Shown: positions 60,461-64,000 of the stretch, in pieces | How the letters are laid out: each line of letters opens with the position of its first letter | Position numbering within the stretch: the stretch's first letter is position 1 | Source: Azotosporobacter soli | GTDB taxonomy: Bacteria > Bacillota > Negativicutes > SG130 | Reading direction: 5' to 3' | Assembly: GCF_030542965.1 (NCBI RefSeq) | Contig: NZ_JAUAOA010000005.1 | Coordinates: 114,938 to 178,937 of the forward strand | Length of the DNA: 64,000 nt | Notes under the pieces: generated by a model | The model's input: only the letters and a program-made list of their open reading frames with translations | What the model was told of the DNA's origin: nothing | Database searches by the model: none | Program-made: the position numbers and the translations under genes

Positions 60461-60473
60461 TTTTTGTCATAAT
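60445..60473 (+). promoter_or_regulatory. Sigma-A type promoter for the lutC-lutBA operon
   Basis: TTGAAT (60445-60450) and CATAAT (60468-60473) are separated by 17 bp. The lutC ATG at 60516 follows a GGGAG ribosome binding site at 60499-60503. Apart from the riboswitch and these sites, nothing else is seen in 60298-60515. Confidence 0.65.
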
Positions 60474-60515
60474 AAAGCCAATACGATATAACAACGCAGG
60501 GAGTGACAACTACAA

Positions 60516-61130
60516 ATGAAAAAAGTGTGTGAGAACTGGAGAACTGCTTTAAACAACGTTCCCTTTGGCATTCATTTATTCCCGGAATTTGAAAAGAAGG
60601 CCCAATTGGCTTCCGCTGAAGTCCACCGAGTCAAAACGGTCGCCGAGGCCAGCGCTGTTGTCGAATCCATTTTGACTGCAGCCAATGTCAAAAACATTGT
60701 CGCTGTAGACAGCCCCTTGCAACAAGCAGCCAATCTGCTGCCCTATCTTGCACAAAAAGGCTTCACGCTCTACACCAGCGCCGCTGAAATCGCCGAACAT
60801 GCGGAACAATCTGACTGCGGCATTTCGACTGTCGAATTCGCCATCGCCGAAAGCGGCAGCGTCTGCATGGACGGCATGGCCTATGAAAGCCGCGTTGTCT
60901 CCATGCTGCCGCCGTTACACATTGCGTTTCTGCCGGCCAATCGTGTTGTTGCAGGAATCCAAGATGCCTTCGACCTTTTCTCCCATGTCTTCGATCGCGG
61001 TTATTTAAGCTTCATTACCGGCCCCAGCCGTACCGCCGATATCGAGCGGGTATTAACAATCGGCTGCCATGGCCCTTGTCGCTTCGTCATCATTGCTATT
61101 GAAGAAGAAATCGCCGGAGGTGTCGAATAA
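60516..61130 (+). CDS. lutC: LUD domain protein, LutC type (lactate utilisation)
   Basis: The 204-aa protein fits LutC/YkgG: a single LUD domain with SAVVESILTAANVKNIVAVD, a middle region CGISTVEFAIAESGSVCMDG with the diagnostic A-E-S/T-G-S/T stretch, and the C-terminal FITGPSRTADIERVLTIGCH, ending in GPCRFVIIAIEEE. In B. subtilis LutABC together oxidise L-lactate to pyruvate, and LutC lacks the Fe-S clusters of LutB. It is followed after 2 bp by the lutB-lutA fusion, so the two form an operon. Confidence 0.9.
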   Translation: MKKVCENWRTALNNVPFGIHLFPEFEKKAQLASAEVHRVKTVAEASAVVESILTAANVKNIVAVDSPLQQAANLLPYLAQKGFTLYTSAAEIAEHAEQSDCGISTVEFAIAESGSVCMDGMAYESRVVSMLPPLHIAFLPANRVVAGIQDAFDLFSHVFDRGYLSFITGPSRTADIERVLTIGCHGPCRFVIIAIEEEIAGGVE

Positions 61131-61132
61131 GC

Positions 61133-63310
61133 ATGGAAACGAACAATCGCAACATTCGTAATGAAATCGCTGAAAAATTAGATGATAAAGTCCTGCGCGG
61201 CGCACTGGGTCGTTTTGCTGAAGCCTACCCGACCGCCCGTGCTAAAGCGTATGAAAATGTGCCTGACGTTGACGCATTGCGCGAACAGGTTAAAAACATG
61301 AAACACAATACCGTTCTCAACATCGAAGCCGTTGCCGATCAATTTGAGGCTTCCGTTGTTAAGCGCGGCGGCAAAGTTTTCCGCGCCAAGAACGGCGACG
61401 ACCTTAAACAATACCTTATCGACCTTTGCAAGGCGCGCGGCGTAAAGCGCATCGTAAAATCAAAATCTATGGCCACCGAAGAAATCCATCTTAATCATTC
61501 GCTCGAAGAAGCAGGCTTGCATGTAAAGGAAACCGACCTTGGCGAATGGATTCTCTCCTTAGCCGGCCAGCGTCCTTCCCATATGGTTATGCCGGCTATC
61601 CATTTGAATAAAGAACAAATCGCCGAATATTTCTCTAAAGAAATGCATCGCGATATTCCAACCGATATCGCTTATATGGTTCAAGCAGCCAGACAGCAGC
61701 TGCGTCAAGAGTTTGTCTTGGCCGACATGGGCATTTCCGGCGCCAATTTCGGCATCGCGGAAAACGGCGCCATCGGTCTTGTCACCAACGAAGGCAATGC
61801 GCGCTTGGCAACGACCCTTCCGCCGATTCACGTCGTCATCATCGGTTATGAAAAACTGATTCCGAACATTCGCGACGCGGCTCCGATTCTGCGGACGCTG
61901 CCGCGTAACGCAACCGGCCAGTTAATGACCAGCTATATGACAATGGTTTCCGGCCCTACGCCCTACATGGTAAAAGAAGATGGTCAGTGGGTCGAAAAAG
62001 AAAAAGAACTGCATGTGATTTTATTTGATAATGGCCGCTTAAATGCTGCACACGATAAGAAATTCCAGCAAATTTATCAATGCGTCCGTTGCGCTTCCTG
62101 TCTCAACGTTTGTCCGATCTACACCATGGTCGGCGGTCATGTGTACGGTCACATTTATGCGGGCGGGATCGGTGCCATATTGACTGCCTTCCTGCACACT
62201 ATGGAAGATTTCGACAAGATAAATGAACTGTGCATTGGTTGCCGCAAATGCGTTGAAATTTGTCCGGGTAAGATCGATATTCCTGGCCTGATTGAAGAAC
62301 TGCGTTCACGCAACGTCGATGACAAAGGACTGCCGCTCGGAGCCAAATTGGTATTTGAAAACGTCCTCTCGAACCGTACCGTCTTCCACACCTTGCTCCG
62401 TCTGGCTGCGATCGGACAAAAACCGGTCAAGGAAGGAAAATTCATCCGCCATCTGCCTCTCTTTTTAGCCGGTTTGGCTAAAGATCGCAGCCTGCCTGCG
62501 GTTGCTGACACGCCGCTGCGTGACCGGATCGGCAAAATTAAACGCACTCCGGCTAAGCCCGTCAAGCGCGTCGCTTTCTTCGCCGGTTGCAACATTGATT
62601 TCATTTTCCCGGAAATCGGCGAATCCGCATTTAAAGTCTTACAAGACTTAAACATGGATGTAGTCTTCCCCGAAGGACAAAACTGCTGTGGCAAGCCTGT
62701 TCTCGGTATGGGCGACCGCGATACTGCCAAAAAAATCGCCCGTAAAAACATCGAAGTATTCGAAGCAGCCAATGCCGATGTGATTCTCTCCGCTTGCCCA
62801 ACTTGCGCAGAAACATGGCATCAGACCTATGTCGAACTCTTCGAAGACGATCCCGCCTGGAGTCAGCGCGCTAAGGCAATCGGTCATAAAATGCGGGAAT
62901 TCACCAGCTTTGTCGCTGAACAATATGCAGCGCAAAAGCGTCTGACCAAGACAACGGGCGGCACCAAGGTGACCTACCATGATTCCTGTCATATGAAACG
63001 CGGCCTTGGCATTTACGAAGAACCTCGCCAACTGTTGGATTCCGCCAAAGGCTATGAACTGGTTGAAATGCACAATTGCGATAAATGCTGCGGCATGGCT
63101 GGCGCGTTCGGCGTGAAATACACAGAACTGTCAATGCCGATTCTCAAACAAAAGATTGAAGCGATCAAAGCAAGCGGCGCCGAAGTCGTCGCCGTCGGCT
63201 GCCCCGCCTGCCTCATGCAGATCCAAGGCGGTCTCGACAAACAGGCACCATCCATCAAGATCAAACACGTTGCCGAAATATTAGCGGAAGGTTTGCCTGA
63301 CAACAAATAA
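61133..63310 (+). CDS. LutB-LutA fusion: LUD, two 4Fe-4S and two CCG domains
   Basis: The 725-aa protein joins LutB and LutA in one chain. Residues 1-300 are a LUD domain (SMATEEIHLNHSLEEAGLHV, GANFGIAENGAIGLVTNEGN). Two ferredoxin-type motifs follow: CVRCASCLNVCP (C317, C320, C323, C327) and CIGCRKCVEICP (C367, C370, C373, C377). From about 480 the LutA/GlpC-like part has two cysteine-rich CCG domains: AGCNIDF with NCCGKP (C518-C519), and HDSCHM with KCCGMAG (C652-C653). The likely role is electron transfer in lactate (or related hydroxyacid) oxidation with LutC. The redox partner is unknown. A strong terminator follows. Confidence 0.9.
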   Translation: METNNRNIRNEIAEKLDDKVLRGALGRFAEAYPTARAKAYENVPDVDALREQVKNMKHNTVLNIEAVADQFEASVVKRGGKVFRAKNGDDLKQYLIDLCKARGVKRIVKSKSMATEEIHLNHSLEEAGLHVKETDLGEWILSLAGQRPSHMVMPAIHLNKEQIAEYFSKEMHRDIPTDIAYMVQAARQQLRQEFVLADMGISGANFGIAENGAIGLVTNEGNARLATTLPPIHVVIIGYEKLIPNIRDAAPILRTLPRNATGQLMTSYMTMVSGPTPYMVKEDGQWVEKEKELHVILFDNGRLNAAHDKKFQQIYQCVRCASCLNVCPIYTMVGGHVYGHIYAGGIGAILTAFLHTMEDFDKINELCIGCRKCVEICPGKIDIPGLIEELRSRNVDDKGLPLGAKLVFENVLSNRTVFHTLLRLAAIGQKPVKEGKFIRHLPLFLAGLAKDRSLPAVADTPLRDRIGKIKRTPAKPVKRVAFFAGCNIDFIFPEIGESAFKVLQDLNMDVVFPEGQNCCGKPVLGMGDRDTAKKIARKNIEVFEAANADVILSACPTCAETWHQTYVELFEDDPAWSQRAKAIGHKMREFTSFVAEQYAAQKRLTKTTGGTKVTYHDSCHMKRGLGIYEEPRQLLDSAKGYELVEMHNCDKCCGMAGAFGVKYTELSMPILKQKIEAIKASGAEVVAVGCPACLMQIQGGLDKQAPSIKIKHVAEILAEGLPDNK

Positions 63311-63314
63311 CAAT

Positions 63315-63355
63315 AAAAAGGGCGCTTGAGAGATTTTCTCTCAAGCGCCCTTTTT
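63315..63355 (+). terminator. Intrinsic terminator after the lut operon
   Basis: AAAAAGGGCGCTTGAGAGA and its complement form a 19-bp stem with a 3-nt loop, 4 bp after the stop codon. T- and A-tracts on both sides make it bidirectional. Confidence 0.95.
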
Positions 63356-63423
63356 GTATAAAGAAAACCACGCTCTAGGCGTGTGGTTCCGGAAAGCTTA
63401 TAGCTATAAGTAGAAAAGAAAAG

Positions 63424-63478
63424 CCTCCTTTGCTAGAATAAATGCAGGTTTGCCGACCGCATAAACTAACAAAGGAGG
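63424..63478 (+). promoter_or_regulatory. Stem that can hide the tnpA ribosome binding site
   Basis: CCTCCTTTGCTAG (63424-63436) can pair with CTAACAAAGGAGG (63466-63478) over 12 of 13 positions. The second arm is the tnpA ribosome binding site, which lies 10 nt before the ATG. Repression of transposase translation by a leader stem-loop is known for IS200. Confidence 0.75.
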
Positions 63479-63488
63479 AGTATCCAAA

Positions 63489-63959
63489 ATGGATAACAGC
63501 AGTTTAGCACACACAAAATGGAAATGCAAATACCATATAGTTTTCGCACCGAAATACAGAAGACAAATCATATATGGGAAAATAAAAAGTGATATCGGAG
63601 TTATACTGAGAAAGCTATGCGAACATAAAGGTGTTGAAATTATAGAAGCAAGTGCTTGCCCGGATCACGTTCACATGTTGGTAAGCATACCGCCGAAAAT
63701 AAGCGTGTCAAGTTTTGTGGGGTATCTAAAAGGAAAGAGTTCATTAATGATATTTGATAGGCATGCGAACTTGAAATATCGATATGGCAATCGACAGTTT
63801 TGGTGTAAAGGATACTATGTAGATACAGTAGGTCGAAATAAAAAAGCAATTGAAGAGTATATCAAAAATCAGTTAAAAGACGATGTGATCGCCGAGCAAC
63901 TTACTTTGAAAGAGCTAGTTGACCCGTTCACGGGTGAGCCAGCAAAAAAGTCGAAATAA
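63489..63959 (+). CDS. tnpA: IS200/IS605 family transposase TnpA (HUH Y1)
   Basis: The 156-aa protein has the Y1 HUH transposase features: the N-terminal HTKWKCKYHIVFAPKYRR, the HUH motif in CPDHVHMLVSIPPK, SSFVGYLKGKSSLMIFDR, and the catalytic Tyr in FWCKGYYVDTVGRN, then a helix typical of the family (IEEYIKNQLKDD). It cuts and joins single-stranded DNA at hairpin-marked ends. No tnpB is in the window. The gene looks intact, and its A+T-rich codon use differs from the neighbouring lut genes, in line with transfer. Confidence 0.95.
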   Translation: MDNSSLAHTKWKCKYHIVFAPKYRRQIIYGKIKSDIGVILRKLCEHKGVEIIEASACPDHVHMLVSIPPKISVSSFVGYLKGKSSLMIFDRHANLKYRYGNRQFWCKGYYVDTVGRNKKAIEEYIKNQLKDDVIAEQLTLKELVDPFTGEPAKKSK

Positions 63960-64000
63960 GACCCCTTTAGGGGTAGACTGAAAAGGCTATGCGGTTGGCG

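Larger units (their letters stand above)
63366..63974 (+). mobile_element. IS200/IS605-type insertion sequence (tnpA only), ends approximate
   Basis: The element is bounded by subterminal hairpins, as expected for this single-strand transposing family without terminal inverted repeats. The left hairpin is AACCACGCTCTAGGCGTGTGGTT (63366-63388, with a 2-nt bulge), and the right hairpin is ACCCCTTTAGGGGT (63961-63974). A CTTATAGCTATAAG palindrome (63397-63410) lies near the left end. It sits just after the lut terminator, a common landing zone. Exact cleavage sites cannot be fixed, and the right end may extend a little beyond 63974. Confidence 0.72.

Overview
The window looks like chromosome of a spore-forming, diderm Firmicute of the class Negativicutes (Sporomusa/Pelosinus-like); the genus is inference. 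The gene order polC-rimP-nusA-rnpM-rplGA-infB-rbfA-nrnA-truB-ribF-rpsO-pnp-M16 peptidase-(dap genes)-RNase J-rodZ-rimO-cinA-recA-rny-ymdB-spoVS-miaB-mutS-mutL follows the well-known Bacillus subtilis order closely. SpoVS and a candidate sigma-H promoter point to sporulation. A complete late anaerobic cobalamin pathway, MnmH (selenouridine tRNA) and a lactate-type LUD/Fe-S operon point to a strict anaerobe. Nearly all genes lie on the minus strand, so transcription runs from high to low coordinates; only the lut operon and a transposase at the right end are on the plus strand.

Region 1 (1-12.9 kb, minus) holds DNA repair and RNA metabolism: recA-recX with a LexA box inside the recA promoter, rny (RNase Y), an unrecognised gene, ymdB, spoVS, leucyl aminopeptidase, a PHP phosphoesterase, a P-loop/Gls24-like protein with a DUF3870 partner, then miaB-mutS-mutL (mutL cut by the window edge). 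Region 2 (12.9-24.4 kb, minus) holds a DEAD-family RNA helicase, cinA, rimO, an orphan solute-binding protein, a YgiQ radical SAM protein, a RodZ-like protein, mnmH and RNase J.

Region 3 (24.5-28.9 kb, minus) is a lysine/diaminopimelate operon, dapB-asd-dapG-dapA, behind a clear lysine riboswitch with an attenuator. Region 4 (28.9-41.6 kb, minus) contains dut and an M16 peptidase, pnp, rpsO with a structured leader, and the nusA-infB operon. In infB, twelve 42-bp tandem repeats encode a Gln/Gly/Arg-rich linker. Region 5 (41.6-45.3 kb, minus) is polC, which appears to lack the usual DnaQ-like proofreading exonuclease insert.

Region 6 (45.4-60.3 kb, minus) is a 17-gene, tightly overlapping cobalamin operon, cbiD-E-T-F-G-cobJ-cbiJ-cbiC-cobO-cbiA-cobU-cobQ-cbiB-cobS-pduX-cobD-cobC. 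A cobalamin riboswitch precedes it, and the 3' arm of the terminator hairpin is also the ribosome binding site of cbiD. Region 7 (60.4-64 kb, plus) is a divergent lutC / lutB-lutA-fusion operon with a sigma-A type promoter and repeated TTTGTAGG motifs, followed by an IS200/IS605-type tnpA whose ribosome binding site can be hidden in a stem.

No wholly new defence or mobile system is evident. The observations most worth following up are the exonuclease-less PolC, the infB repeat tract, the P-loop/Gls24 + DUF3870 pair, the unknown gene between rny and ymdB, and the merged terminator/ribosome binding site of the cobalamin operon. I saw no tRNA, rRNA or CRISPR array.
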